A DNA stretch of 64,000 bases from Riptortus pedestris (GCA_019009955.1 CM032230.1:19565001-19629000); one strand, 5' to 3'; positions 34,026 through 46,330 are shown, counted from the first letter of the stretch. Translations and numbers: made by a program. The notes: generated by a model not told the origin, from the letters alone.

Positions 34026-34585
34026 TATTTAGTCATGAATTAAAAATTTACATTCTTTACTCAAAAATGTGTGTATATATAAAATGTCGAAAGTGGCTCA
34101 TATTCTTCATACATTCTGGTGTTTACAAGTGTTATTTTAGAGGGAAATCTGTTAAAAAAATTGTTTATGTCGCTCGTTTAGAGTTTTGGGGAGTGACAGC
34201 TGTAGTCTTCACGAGAGTGAACCTAATAATTTGAATCATTGAAAATGTAGAGTTTGCGAAGAACCCACATTTCCACGGTTTTTATTACTTTACTAATATA
34301 TTTTCGCCTGTTAATTTTTTAATTATGAAAGTTGATGAGTTTTCATTTTAAAGACCATTAGTGTACAGGTTAGTTCTCTTTCAATAGTTGCGAATCGTGC
34401 TTGATCAAGTTCCTTTTTGAAATCTATGGGAAATGAGTATAAGTTAGAGTATATATGGGCAACCCCAGGCCCGCGGTAAGGTTGGTTCCGGCCATTTTGA
34501 AAAACCCAATTAAAGAAAAATATTACATTACTAACTCCAAAATGAGGGAAATGAGGAGAGATTTTTACGTTTTGCAGTACTTATA
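34026..34585. other. No gene recognised; GC-richer scrap near 34458-34500
   Basis: The stretch around GGGCAACCCCAGGCCCGCGG resembles terminal regions of hAT-like elements and precedes the hAT fragment. The rest is featureless. Confidence 0.4.
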
Positions 34586-34742
34586 AATGCGAAAAGTTCT
34601 TTTCATTGATGACAGTTATTAAATCAAAACATCGTACAAGGCTGACTGAGGAAAATTTGGAAATTTCTTGTCGTCTTTGTATGGTTGGAATTTATCCAAA
34701 CATCGATGAATTACGAGTAGTTTCCCAATTTCAAAATTATTG
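34586..34742 (+). pseudogene. hAT transposase C-terminal (dimerisation) fragment
   Basis: One frame reads C-E-K-F-F-S-L-M-T-V-I-K-S-K-H-R-T-R-L-T-E-E-N-L and then I-Y-P-N-I-D-E-L. This matches the end of the hAT family dimerisation domain, in which a Cys-E-x-x-F-S motif precedes the K-S-x-x-R-x-x-L-T-x-E-x-L block. About 45 residues remain and nothing of the catalytic core is present. Confidence 0.72.
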
Positions 34743-34865
34743 ATTATATCAAGTTTTACTTATTTTTTTCATTTCATTTTGTTATTTTAATAGATTGTAT
34801 TATAATTACATGGTAGTTCAAGCCTGATATCTATCGTTACACTACTTTAAAATGACCTACTTTTT

Positions 34866-34989
34866 AGCAGATTTCCCTTAAGGGAAATCAGCTATTGAGG
34901 TTGTACTCATGACGGAATTTTCGAAATTTTTCTTCAAATGTACATCGATCCTACCTAGTAGATGACGAAAATGAGGTCCGTTCAAAACC

Positions 34990-35057
<68 letters not shown>

Positions 35058-35493
35058 TTACACACACACTTATATATTTGTCTGTATCCGCTCTAGCGGT
35101 CGCAATTTTTGTTTGATCGTTACCAAACTCGATATTTAGTCGTTTTATGTAAAAAGAAAAATCAAGTTCGTTAACGGCTGAAATCGGACCAGTGGGAGGG
35201 GAGGATTTTCGAAAATTCGAAATATCTCCGTTACTTTAAGTCTGCTCGAAAAATTGTACAGAATCAATCGTAATGCAAATTAAGTTTACTATAAATATCG
35301 TTATATACGTTTATTCTCTATCTTGAATATTAACCAAGATATTTTCATTTTTATTAAATCTGGGCGGCTAACGGACGAGAGTGACTTTCCCGCCAAAAGC
35401 TAGTTCGGCCGTTTCCTTGACTGCTCGGACTCGTGAAATTTCTCTATTGTAAAACTCCACGTGGGAAATCTGTTTAGTTTACGCAGCCTCTGC
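34866..35493 (+). mobile_element. HINE copy with incomplete 3' hairpin
   Basis: A perfect 5' end and a long TA core (34990-35055). The 3' inverted motif is GGGAAATCTGTTTAG; the hairpin stops at ACGCAGCCTCTGC, so the last 10 or so bases are replaced by TTTTGG. Confidence 0.88.
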
Positions 35494-35786
35494 TTTTGGT
35501 ATCCTGAGAAATGTGCTCTTTGCGGGAGGCAACTACACTTGCTGGAATTTATGGCTCTGATTTTGAATTTTAAATGCCAATTTTAGGGTATTAATAATAT
35601 ATAGCAACTGTTTTAGATTTAAATAAGTTAAAACAATTCCCCATAAATAAAATGTAAGTAGAATATTTCATATTACCATATTCTATCTTGATTGAAAAAA
35701 TTAAATTAATTTGAAAGATTAATTATAAGTTGTAATATAATATCCGTCACATATTGAGTTTATTACATTATCTTAATCCAATATTA

Positions 35787-35994
35787 TTATTATTTATTAA
35801 CGTCCATTAAGGCTAATTGGGACGGATAACTACAGGTTACCACCCTTTTCTATCCAGGGTTCGACTAAGAATTTTATTTAATGAGTTCGTACCTAAATAA
35901 TTCCTACTGCCCAGGCGGGAATCGAACTCGCCACTCGAGGATTACTATGTAAGATTAAGGCCTAGGCTTAACCCATATAGCTAACCTGAGCCCC
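35787..35994 (-). mobile_element. tRNA-derived SINE
   Basis: On the minus strand: GGGGCTCAGGTTAGCTATAT (A-box region), GGCGAGTTCGATTCCCGCC (B box), the conserved body with GGTAACCTGTAG, and a tail in an ATAAT-rich run (35787-35805). This is the best-preserved tRNA head among the copies. Confidence 0.85.
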
Positions 35995-36344
35995 TTAATA
36001 AATATTTACCTCTTCACTCCAACTTCGTTAATTTGTAAAACCACTGCCTCCAAGGTTTAACACTAAAACTAATTAAACTTGCCAATATAGCAAACTGTTC
36101 AGTAAATTAGAATTTATTCAGTGATGAACATATTAAATAAATAAAAAAACCCTGAGTTTCACCCTGGTTATAAAAAGGTTAAACGGTCGATACCCTTAAT
36201 TATCATTAGGACGTTAATAACGTAATCATATATTTTGAAATATTTCATCTTTTATAACTGCTGCTAACGCACTGAAAAAAATTGGTGCTAGTCTATCTTA
36301 GCCAATAAACCTGAAATGTGGATGTTATTATTATTATTAGTATT

Positions 36345-36534
36345 ATTATTATTTATTAACGTCCACTTTTTGCAACTAAGGCTAATTGGGCCGGGTTATC
36401 TACAGGTTACCACCCTTTTCTAGCCAGGGTGGGATTTAGGAGGTTATTTAATGAATTTCGTCACTAAATAATTTCCTAATAACTTCCAGGTGAGAATCGA
36501 ACTCGCCACTCTACTTTTACCATCTCAGAGCCCC
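36345..36534 (-). mobile_element. tRNA-derived SINE
   Basis: Same family: the ATT-rich tail at 36328-36356, body CAGGTTACCACCCTTTTCTA on the plus strand, B box GAGTTCGATTCTCACC on the minus strand. The head end is shortened. Confidence 0.82.
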
Positions 36535-36846
36535 GAAATGTGGATGTGCAAAAAACCATTTTTTTTATATCAATTCGTTTTTCTTCGAATTTAATATTTA
36601 AGACGATAACATATTCTTTTTTCTTTTGATGTGTGTAGCCCATTTTATCATTATTTTTTTAAGTACTTTATTGTAAATTAAAGCCCATCTGCCTTTAAAA
36701 TAAATTTTCCTAAATGGAATTGTAAAATCTCCTTATTTCTGACTTTATTGGTTCAAAGCCAGACATTTTCTTCAACTAATTCATAAATAACCTTATTAGG
36801 CATTGCTAAGAAAGTATTGTAGTTAACGGAAGCTATTCTGAATAAA

Positions 36847-37210
36847 GTCCATGACGCTGGGATTGCGTAAATTAAGCAGATTTCCCACGTCCGGGGATGA
36901 CGATAGATCGCATACAACCATATACATTTGATTTCTAAGTAAACATTTTGTAGTAGTATGTAATTGGCGTGGGGGGGGGGAGGGGTTATACAGATGGCAG
37001 GCAACTAGAAAGTACAAATAACTCGTTAAATATTATAGCACCGAAATAATTTATAAAATAACAAAAGTAAATAATCAATAGTTAGGGAAGGTTCCTCTTA
37101 GAACATTTTTCGATCAAACACATTAAAAGGAAGATAAGAATTTTTGAGTTTCCCTAACCCCACTCCCCACTCCTTGTCCGGTTTCAGTAACGAATATGCA
37201 CTTTACTATT
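36847..37210 (-). mobile_element. HINE copy, 3' part, diverged
   Basis: GTCCATGACGCTGGGATTGC and AAGCAGATTTCCCACG give the 3' end on the minus strand. A G-run at 36971-36985 and the C-rich CCCCACTCCCCACTCC stretch near 37159 belong to the middle module. The 5' half is missing. Confidence 0.75.
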
Positions 37211-37484
37211 GAATAAAAGAGGTAAATATCCAGTATGCTATGGATCAAATAACCATTACGGTTTTTTTTTTATTAATTTATACATGATTACCCGCAATTA
37301 GGCGATGCGGCTCAAAATGTAACAATGTAAAATAAAAACTAAACTATAAAAAAACAAAAAATAAATTAAATACAACTAATAAGAACAACAAATAAGCATT
37401 AGCCTAGTATTGAAGACAACAATTTAAATGGTTTTGTTAAAAAAATAAAAATTTATGTTATTTATATATATATATATATAATGT

Positions 37485-38822
37485 TACTGTAAAACCCCGG
37501 AGTGTGGTAAATCCTAAGATTTATCGGTAAATCTTAGGATTTACCAGACCTGTTGGTAAATGTCCGATTTTATCTTTCAAGTCGGACTTTAGCCAGTAAA
37601 TCTTAGGATTTCCCAAGAGGCTCGGTAAAAGCTAGAATTATCTCAATCAGGATGCGTCTTTCAGAGTTTTACCAACAGATTTTGGTAAATCCTAGCATTT
37701 CCCAGGGTCTGCCGGTAAAAGTTGGAATAAAGGTTTTTTAAATGAAAATTTTAGAATAAGTTTTATTATTATTTGCTACTGCATGGGAGAGAATTGTGGC
37801 ACATTGAATTGCACTTCATATTAGCTATCTTGCACAAACATTTTTTATTTGAATATTTTTTTAAGCAGTTGCATTTTTTGCAACAGCCAATTACTGTTGA
37901 ACTGCGGTGCGAAGACATATGTTTTCGTTGGTCACTTTATCAGGAGACATGAAATTCTCGGTGCAAATTTTAAACTGATCACGCGAATATAATATATTCA
38001 ATTTCCCGAGTTGGTAGAAACCATCTTCTTTTTGACGATCACTGCAATCATGCTTTTGGGGTCGATTTTAGATGATCGACATCAGGAAGTTTGATCCTCT
38101 CGTTCTGGACATCTTCGGGATCTGGGAATTTTCTTTTCGTTGTATTTTTCCATTTTCTCGGCTTTCCCTTGCTGCTTGGGGAATTTCTTTAAATTTAGAG
38201 CACATCTTCTGTTCGGTGGCAGATAACGTATTTTTGGCACTGTCTTGCTGAAGTTTGCCGCCATCAGGATGTTTTACTTCCAACGTTTTGGTCATATCTT
38301 CCTCAAGAGCCAACGTTTGAACCTCATCAGTAGATGGAGATACAGTAGTATCATCAAGAATTTTCTCAAACTGTTCCACAGACGCGAGATTGGTTGTCAT
38401 ATCACGAGGGAGTTTCGAGGTAGCCAAACCCATTTTCATGTGGACTCCAAACATGGCTTCATAGGGAGAGCATTTGAGTCCTTCGTGGTTGGTTCTGTTT
38501 TTCATGGCCTCAATAAACCTAATCCCGTCAGACCACTTTGAAGTATCACTGGTTTCCATCCACTCCTCTTCACTGGACATTTACCAATGAGCCTTGGGAA
38601 ATCCGCACATTTACCAAACAGCATTGGTAAAAGTACGAAATCTCACATTTATTTATGTTTTTTGGGCATTTACCAAGATAGACGGTAAATCCGGGGATTG
38701 ACCAACTGCCAAGCGGTAAAAGCTCAAACTTCATCTAGATTTTGGACTTTAACCAGTGCTCATGGCAAATCCTAGGATTTACCGGTAAGTCCTGACATTT
38801 ACCACACTTCGGGGTTTTACAG

Positions 38823-38824
<2 letters not shown>
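37485..38824 (-). mobile_element. KRBA2/IS3EU-like DNA transposon, internally deleted
   Basis: Perfect 15-bp inverted ends TACTGTAAAACCCCG and CGGGGTTTTACAGTA, extended imperfectly by RAGTGTGGTAAAT. Both 250-bp flanks are crowded with GGTAAATCC / GGATTTACC words (at least seven on the left, eight on the right), some in palindromic pairs. In between lies the C-terminal piece of an integrase-like transposase on the minus strand. The insertion site is a TA tract (TATATATA on both sides), so the target duplication cannot be read. Total 1340 bp; a complete relative would be longer, since the catalytic core is absent. Confidence 0.75.
38068..38565 (-). pseudogene. KRBA2-like integrase, C-terminal fragment
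   Basis: The informative part is W-S-D-G-I-R-F-I-E-A-M-K-N-R-T-N-H and then C-S-P-Y-E-A-M-F-G-V. This is the end of the integrase core in KRBA2/SCAND3-like proteins, where a conserved S-P-Y-E-A-M-F-G motif closes the domain. A charged, lysine-rich tail follows. Downstream on the minus strand (around 37890) a Cys-rich C-C-K-K-C-N-C remnant fits the Cys-rich C-terminus of the family. The D,D,E residues are not in the fragment. The ATG at 38580 is not a real start. Confidence 0.72.
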
Positions 38825-38880
<56 letters not shown>

Positions 38881-39139
38881 CTAATACATTTGCATTACCT
38901 AAAATTTAATCAAAATTATAATATATTTCTCACTTAGCCAAATCAAAAACGAGGTAACTTGAGTTTTCTATATAAGTAGAACAAATAGAAAAACAAAATA
39001 TAAAACATTTCCGAGTTATGAATGTAAAATATTAATTTATGACGGCTAACGTACTTGCAGACTGTAAAAGGTCGATGAAAACTATATTTAGTATTTTAGC
39101 TTCCAGTGTGAGTAGTTCATGATTTAACAGTATGTTAAT

Positions 39140-39475
39140 AATATGGCATGAGTAGGAGTGGGGATTTACTGAAGGCTGAAACTTCAAAATTCAAATATCT
39201 CCTTTAATATTCACGATGCTGATATAAGGTATGCAACAAAATTTATAGGCAATTTAATTTGTAATAAGATTCGCTGTATACATTTCAATAGGGCTTATAA
39301 TAACGGAGATATTTTGTATATTCGAAATAACCTCAGGCCCGCCAACCTGACCAGTCACTAAAAAACTTCATTTTTAGTTTTATATAAAACGATTAAATAT
39401 GGAGTCCTATAAGAATAAGACAAAAATTAAGACAGCTAACAACAAACAAGTGTGATATATAATTTTGAATGGACC
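39140..39475 (-). mobile_element. HINE internal fragment
   Basis: Middle module on the minus strand, ending at the block ATTTTGAATGGACCTCATTC (39461-39480) without a TA core or 5' terminus. Confidence 0.75.
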
Positions 39476-39646
39476 TCATTCTTCTGAGTTGGTATTCTGG
39501 CAGGTGTCTTCTAATGTAGGTCGCAGGTGGCTTCTTATGTAGGTCGATGAAAGAATGACTACGCTTCCGCTATAACAATTTATTAAAACGACAGAGCGCT
39601 TTCGATGCAGTGCATGGTGGACAGGCGTGATGAAAGGACCCCATTT

Positions 39647-39768
39647 AGCAGATTTCCCTTAAGGGAAATCAGCTATTGAGGTTGTACTCATGACGGAATT
39701 TTCGAAATTTTTCTTCAAATGTCCATCGATCCTACCCAGGAGATGACGAAAATGATCTCCGTTCAAAA

Positions 39769-39827
<59 letters not shown>
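39647..39827 (+). mobile_element. HINE 5' part with TA core
   Basis: A perfect 5' end at 39647, conserved block, 55 bp of TA, then direct transition into the Helitron-like element. Loss of the 3' half probably went through the TA tract. Confidence 0.85.
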
Positions 39828-39832
<5 letters not shown>

Positions 39833-40899
39833 GTAACCTCTGTCTGTACAGTGATTTTTTTCGCGAAATTTCACGATAACTTTTCGTTTCACATGTCATA
39901 GACACCATATCTGCATTTTGTTTCTTTCGTGTATGTTTGTTTGTTACCTTTTCACGCATAAACGGCTGAACCGAATTTTATGAAACTTGGTATGTATATT
40001 ACTACTAACCCAACTTAGACTTTAGGCTATATTAATTTTCTCTGAGACGAACAGGAGTGGGGGTTATAAGGGAAGCCTGAAATTAAAAATAGCGATATTT
40101 CGTTTTCTATTGGTTTTGCGGTAAATATGCACATAACAAAAGTTGTTTATTTTGTTATGTAGAGTAACTTTTCTTATATACACTTTTGTCGTATAGCGAT
40201 GTTTAAATGCGTTATACGCTAAAAATTATACAGGGAGTCAATATTATTTGCCAAAAAAGACTCAACCGAACTAAATAACACACAGTATGTGTATTAGCAG
40301 TGAGGCTTTCATTATAATAAGCCATACCAACATTTCTATGGACGGGCAGGAGTGGGGGTTATAAGGGAAGCCTGAAATTAAAAATAGCGATATTTCGTTT
40401 CCTATTGGTTTTTCCGCAAATATAAACATAACAAAAGTTGTTTATTTTGTTATTTGGACTAACTTTTGTTATATACACTTTTGTCGTATACCTAAGTATA
40501 AATGAGTTGTTCGTTAAAACTTCAACGTGCACTAACGGGTGAACCGAACTTAACAAAACTCGGTATGTCAATTAGCATTAATTCTTCCATGATTATAAGT
40601 TATATTAAAATTTTTAGGTTCGAACGGGAGGCGGGTTAAAAGAGAGGCCTGAAATAAAAATTCACCATATTTACATGTATAAGAGACTGGAAATATAAAA
40701 ATATTGAAGACTGTGAAGCCTTATCGAACAAATAATTCTATTATTAGCAAATCCACGGCAAAGATGGGTATCAATCCTAAACACTGGGACGGGTAGGACG
40801 GGTAAATGTCAAAATATTGTGCAATGTAAAGCCTGCTAAATAATACCATCACCATTCAGCCTCAAATGAAGTCCCGGGCGAAGCCGGGTATCTGAGCTA

Positions 40900-40900
<1 letters not shown>
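39828..40900 (+). mobile_element. Helitron-like non-autonomous element
   Basis: It starts near TTTTTTCGCGAAATTTCACG. It contains the AACGGCTGAACCGAATTTTA motif and three diverged direct repeats of about 285 bp that each carry TATTTCGTTT(T/C)CTATTGG. It ends in the hairpin CCCGGGC-GAA-GCCGGGT followed by ATCTGAGCTAGT. A GC hairpin just before CTAG-T is the canonical Helitron 3' end. The exact 5' end is hidden by the TA tract. No coding capacity. Confidence 0.7.
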
Positions 40901-40944
<44 letters not shown>

Positions 40945-40953
<9 letters not shown>

Positions 40954-42035
40954 ATGTAAATTTATTTTTTTCGCGAAATTTCACGATAACTTTTCGTGTC
41001 ACATGTCATAGACACACACCATAACTGCATTTTGTTTCTTTGGTGTCTGTTTGTTTGTTACCTTTTCACGCATAAACGGCTGAACCGAATTTTATAAAAC
41101 TCGGTATGTATATTACTACTAACCCAACTTAAACTTTAGGCTATGTTAATATTCTCTGCGACGAACAGGAGTGGGGGTTATGGGAGAGGCCTGAAACTAA
41201 AAATAGCGATATTTCGTTTCCTATTGGTTTTTCAGCAAATATGTACGTAACAAAAGTTGTTTATTTTGTTATTTAGAGTAACATTTGATATATACACTAT
41301 TTTTATATACCGAATTATAAACGAGATATACGCAAAAACCTATAGCGGAAGTGAACAATTTTATTTGACACTAAAGACACAACCAAACTAAATAAAACTC
41401 AGTATGTGTATTAGCATTTTGTGTCTTTCGTGTGCGTTTGTTTGTTACCTTTCCACGCATAAACAAACGGCTGAACCGAATTTTATATTACTACTAGCCC
41501 ATCTTAGACTTTAGGCAATATTAATATTCTTTAAGACAAAGAGGAGTGGGGATTATAAGGGAGGACTGAACTTAAAAAAAGTCCGTCACGCAGGGGCTGC
41601 GTAAACTAAGCAGATTTCCCACGTGAAGTTATACAATAGAGAAATCTCCATACGAGAGCCGGACAGTTACGGCAAAGGGCCGAACTACCTTTAGGCGGGA
41701 AATTCAAAAATCCGTTATCGGCCCAAATTTAATAAAAATGCCAATATCTCGGTTAATATTCAAGATAGGGAATAATTGTATATAACAATATTTATAGTAA
41801 ATTTAATTTGCAATAAGATTGTTTCTGTACAATTTTTCGATGCAACGTATAGTAATGGAGATATTTCGAGTTTTCGAAAATCCTCACCTCTAAACCCCCC
41901 CCCCCTCCCACTGGTCCGATTTCAGCCGTAAACGAACTTGATCTTTCTTTTTACATAAAACGACTAAATATCGATAAATAAACCAAATATTTGGTAACGA
42001 TCAAACAAAAATTACGACCGCTAGAGCGGTAACAG

Positions 42036-42105
<70 letters not shown>

Positions 42106-43025
42106 TTTTGAACGGACCTCATTTTCGTCATCTACTAGGTAGGATCGATGGACATTTGTAGAAAAATTTCGAAAATTCCGTCATGAGTACAACCTCAATA
42201 GCTGATTTCCCTGAAGGGAAATCTGCTAATAGCGATATTTTGTTTCCTATTGGTTTTTCGTCACCCCTCTTCATTTATTTATTTCTCCTAGAAAATAACT
42301 TGGTAATTTATTTCCAATAGAAATATAATCTATAAGAGAATTTCCATTATTTAATTTGTATAATGTAAACCTTGATGTTATTGAAAGAAATATATACTAT
42401 CATAACAATTAAACGTTTATAGTCATGTCATTATTACAAAAAACAATTTGCGTTTAAACTCGATATGATATCATATTTTTAGGGTACCACTATTATTTAA
42501 TTCCATCAGGTAGATAAATTATTAAAATAATGTTTTGAATCAATAATTTAAGTAGAAGAATTTAAGTCTCATGCGGGAACGGAAGATGACTGGAGCCTAA
42601 ACAGATAATTGAGTTTACTAATTTCCTGTCTGGTATTACTGAAATGGTGTGATACACTATTACAAATATTATCTTACGTGCAAAACTTTGCCTAATTATA
42701 CGAGTTCGGATTGGCTTTTGAAAGGAAATATGTTTATTATAGATGATATTTAATTGTAATAAATGCTACCCATGATTATGGTTTGAATTATTGATAAAAG
42801 ATGAGTCAAAAAGTGTAGAGGGATAGATTAGGAACACATTTTCATTTATTCTTCAAAACTAAAATTTCAATTCTATTAATCCCCAGAAGTTACCATTCAG
42901 GGTTGGCTATTTCGGAAAATCATTACGTCGTGGAGGGCAGTGTAATTGTCATTGAAGTCTTACTATAAGAATACCATCATTAGTCGACAATGATTTCCCG
43001 GGCATCGCCGGGTACCTTTGCTATG
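40945..43025 (+). mobile_element. Second Helitron-like element, interrupted by a HINE
   Basis: It repeats the family start (TTTTTTCGCGAAATTTCACG) and inner modules. At 41581-42227 a minus-strand HINE is inserted in the AAAAATAGCGATATT motif. The element continues with TAGCGATATTTTGTTTCCTA and ends near CCCGGGC-ATC-GCCGGGT followed by ACCTTTGCTATG (42997-43025), a diverged form of the 3' hairpin. The stretch 42280-42990 has no similarity within the window and no gene. Confidence 0.65.
41581..42227 (-). mobile_element. HINE copy, full structure, nested in a Helitron-like element
   Basis: Both ends are intact (GTCCGTCACGCAGGGGCTGC at 41581; CCCTGAAGGGAAATCTGCT ending 42227). It has one of the cleanest middle modules and a 60-bp TA core. 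The host element has the uninterrupted site at 40085, 40380 and 41200, which defines the insertion as lying within a run of A (T on the HINE strand). Confidence 0.93.
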
Positions 43026-43027
43026 TA

Positions 43028-43031
43028 TGTT

Positions 43032-43088
<57 letters not shown>

Positions 43089-43216
43089 TCACAGTTTTGA
43101 AGAGACCTCATTTTCGTCATATCCTAGGTAGGATAGATGGACATTTGAAGAATAATTTCGAAAATTGCGTCATTAGTACGACCTCAATAGTTGATTTCCC
43201 CGAAGGGAAATTTGCT
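43028..43216 (-). mobile_element. HINE 5' part
   Basis: TA core (43033-43078), GTTTTGAAGAGACCTCATTT block and the 5' end CCCCGAAGGGAAATTTGCT on the minus strand. It abuts the 3' end of the Helitron-like element. Confidence 0.82.
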
Positions 43217-45784
43217 AAAAGATATTTAATAACAGGTACGGGAATTCTTATGAGCCAGCTTAAAATTTAATAATATAATTATTTCGAAATGTGTATAAAT
43301 ATTCTTCTAATATTTTTCGGTAGAGTACATTACATTTCCCAGTTTGGAGAATAAGAAATTGAACGTAGGTGTGATGCTTGTTATCTTATATAAAGGTATA
43401 TAAAAATGTATTTATATCATCAATCTTTGAAAAGCATTAACTAATAGTTAGTAAGAATTTTTCTTTCCTCTTCCATCAACACCGAGCATTTTGTAAATAA
43501 TTGGTGAACTTTTAAGTGTCTTTCTCGAGAAAAATTTAATTTTGTTACTCTTTGTTTGTCCACCGGGAACTCAATAATGATCCAATTTTTTAAAGTGTCT
43601 TTATAAAGAATAATCATAATCACGTCAAACTTCTCTTTCTCTGAAAAATTCATTTCTATCAATAATGCTACAATCTTGTTGTAGTAAAACAGTGAACTTA
43701 TTGTAATAAAACAATGAACAATCTACCTTATTCTAATAAAACAATGAACTTTTTTCATAATGTTGAAATATGGTGGCATAATAGATATTGGCTGTGTGGA
43801 TTAATAATGGCTATTAGTTTTACTTTCAAGTTGTATTAAGTGAATCGTGAGTGGCACAGTGATATGGCAATAGATGGAGTGAGATAAATTGCTGATTGAG
43901 GTTTTATAGATGGAATTTATGGACATTACTTAAATATTGGAAATAGAACATATTTTGGAGAAAATGTCTTCATCAAATTAACGAAGGACGAATCTAATTT
44001 TATAGAGTTGGTGAAGCTTAATGCTCTGTGTATTTTTTAGTTTTCTTCTCTTAATTTTCTAACATTCTAATTTTATGATTGCGAGGTTTCTCACCTTTTT
44101 AGTCTCTTGTCCACTGTAGTATGTCCTAATGCGGTGTAAAAGGTGTCTTGAGATAATAGAGAAGGCCGGTTAAACCTAATAAAACTTATTTATAACAACA
44201 AAAGTCTTTGCAAATACGAAATAATCACATCCGTACTCCTGCATTCGCTTACCAAACAGCGCACTATATCAAACACGTGGTAACACAACCCGATTGTAAT
44301 GTGACTCTTCTTAATCTCGCTACTCGCGAACATAGACAGTTCAAGACTAACTGCCAAGTTTTGTTACTGCGTTCGGGAGTACCACGGAAAGTATGTGTTC
44401 CTTGTAACGGATAAGCTGTTGTCTACAACAAATTTCTACTTTTTAAAACAGCCTGGTTAAAAATGACAAAATTAGAAATTGAGATTATCAAATATCCGAG
44501 CATATTAATCAATAAATAAGATAAATTAGTTTTTTTTTTTTTTTTTTTCTTTTTTTTGAATGAAAGAAAATTATTTTGGTCCAATACACAGGTATTTTAC
44601 AACACTGATATTTTGATACAACCTTAACCTCAGTTATCCTTCAGTCGTTGTACCTAAATAATAATGGGTGGCTCCGCTTGACATGGGAAGGCAGGCATGT
44701 TTTCTTACAAGTTGTTGAATGTAAACTGGAAAAGGAGCGACCTCAAATTCCCTGTGGATTTGGCTGTGGAGTAATTGCCGCTATCTGAAGTTCTTAGCTC
44801 TGGAAGCACTGGAGTCTCTTTTTGTGCCTGTTGCTGAACAGCACATGTATCTTAATCGGCGGCGGCTTGTAGCTAAAATTAATGGGGGTGCTGCTCCAGA
44901 AAATTTTTAGACTTTGTTTTAAAATTGTGTAAAGGGAAACAAACATGTCGTAAAAAGAAAATTCATTCAGAAACTTGATAAAATCCTAAAAGAACAAAAT
45001 CAAACATTTTTAACTTACTTCAACCTAAATTGTTAAATTTCAAGTTTAATCTATTCATTTGAAAATAAAATCCATTCTTTTCCACAGCAGTGTTGTTGGA
45101 AGTGATGAATATTGTGTACTTGGAGGGAAAAAATGACTTCCAATTCTTTACAATTTTTTTTTGTGAAGAATTTGATGTCTTTTTCTCTCTCCAAGTAAAT
45201 CCAATTTTCTTGTTTTAATTTGCGCGAAAAGATCAATCATTTTCTCCTTTATCTCTGGAAGAGAACTGAGGATATTAGCACGCGAGGGTCGGCACTGCGG
45301 GAACGGCAGTGCTCTCTCTTCCTTGTGGAGCTTCCTCTGTGCGCATGCCCACAACAGTCAAACACCTCGCCACTGGAACTGTGAAGCACACAGTTTCATA
45401 CAAAGATTTTTTTTATCTTTTTTCATAGACTGGGGGATGGTTACTGCATTAAGCTTAAGGATTATACATTATACAAGTATAAAGAAAGAATTAAAGTAAA
45501 AAGGCTCATTGTATTAAATGGTATAGACAATATCAATTCGGTTGCTTTATCGAGACGGAGTATGGAAGTGTTTGGAGTATTTCCTTGAGTGAGGTGGAGT
45601 GTGTCGACTGAGAACGTAGGTAACACTGAATTTCCCACCTGCGGGATGTTATTACAGGAGAAGATGTAGGGGAAAAGGGCCAGTTCTGATATCCCGGTTC
45701 ATGCTGCGTGTTATTTATTATCGCTTGTGAATGTTGTTCCTTGTAAGAATGATGCAGTAACACTATACTGGGGTGTTCGTAATC
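43217..45784. other. No gene recognised
   Basis: Mostly AT-rich. Two GC-richer islands (44215-44430 and 45250-45360) have open frames of 60-70 codons without a motif that I recognise. A 20-T run lies at 44530-44548. Confidence 0.45.
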
Positions 45785-45985
45785 CTAATTTATTGCAGGA
45801 AACCTTCGTGCCATATGGAGTCTGAGGCATTTGAGACATCCAGGAAAGCCCCGTTGTATATTGCTAATGCTCGAATCCTTGTGTGATGACTTCCGATACT
45901 CTTTGAAGTTGTTGGACGGCCGAATGATGAGGCTAGAAGGTTTTTGGCTCCTAGCGCCTTCTGCGCTAATGTCACTTATGGCCAT
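45785..45985 (-). pseudogene. LINE reverse-transcriptase fragment
   Basis: The frame reads A-F-L-D-V-S-N-A-S-D-S-I-W-H-E-G-F-L. This is RT motif A of Jockey/R1-type elements (consensus F-L-D-V-x-x-A-F-D-x-V-W-H-x-G-L-L), with the usual Phe replaced by Ser. Only about 60 residues are recognisable. Confidence 0.75.
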
Positions 45986-46029
45986 TGTTGGGATAGGACT
46001 AGGATGGGTTTGGTTATGGCTATTTATTT

Positions 46030-46330
46030 TTTAATCTTCCTCCATTCGTCGAAGAACTTTTTAAATGGTCTGAATTTATGATCGGTGCTGACCAATTCAT
46101 GACGTTCTTGGGTATGGCTGCAAACTTCTTTCATTAGGTTGAGTCGCCTATGGTCATCGAACGTGCATTCTTTTACTACGCACAGCTATGTTTCATTATT
46201 CTCCCCGCAATCACACCTCGGGATGCTGTTATTTTTGAATTTACTTAGGTAGTCTCCAAAATTATCGTGCCCGGTCTGAAACAACTGTCGGGAAATATGC
46301 CTTGGTAGTCAGTCCTTTTGTTCAGCTGTT
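46030..46330 (-). pseudogene. LINE ORF2 C-terminal (post-RNase H, zinc-knuckle) fragment
   Basis: On the minus strand: T-G-H-D-N-F-G-D-Y-L-S-K-F, I-P-R-C-D-C-G-E-N-N-E-T, a stop, then K-E-C-T-F-D-D-H-R-R-L. This is the C-x-C-G...E-T...E-C domain at the end of Jockey/R1-like ORF2. Because it lies upstream (on its own strand) of the RT fragment at 45785, the two come from different copies or a rearranged one. Confidence 0.8.

Noticed and set aside
39530..39640. AGAGCGCTTTCGATGCAGTG, considered as another hammerhead core
   Set aside because: GAAAGCGC is present on the minus strand but there is no CTGANGA at the required place.
44208..44414. 68-codon frame in a GC-richer island
   Set aside because: No domain recognised and no supporting signals; kept only as part of the unassigned stretch.
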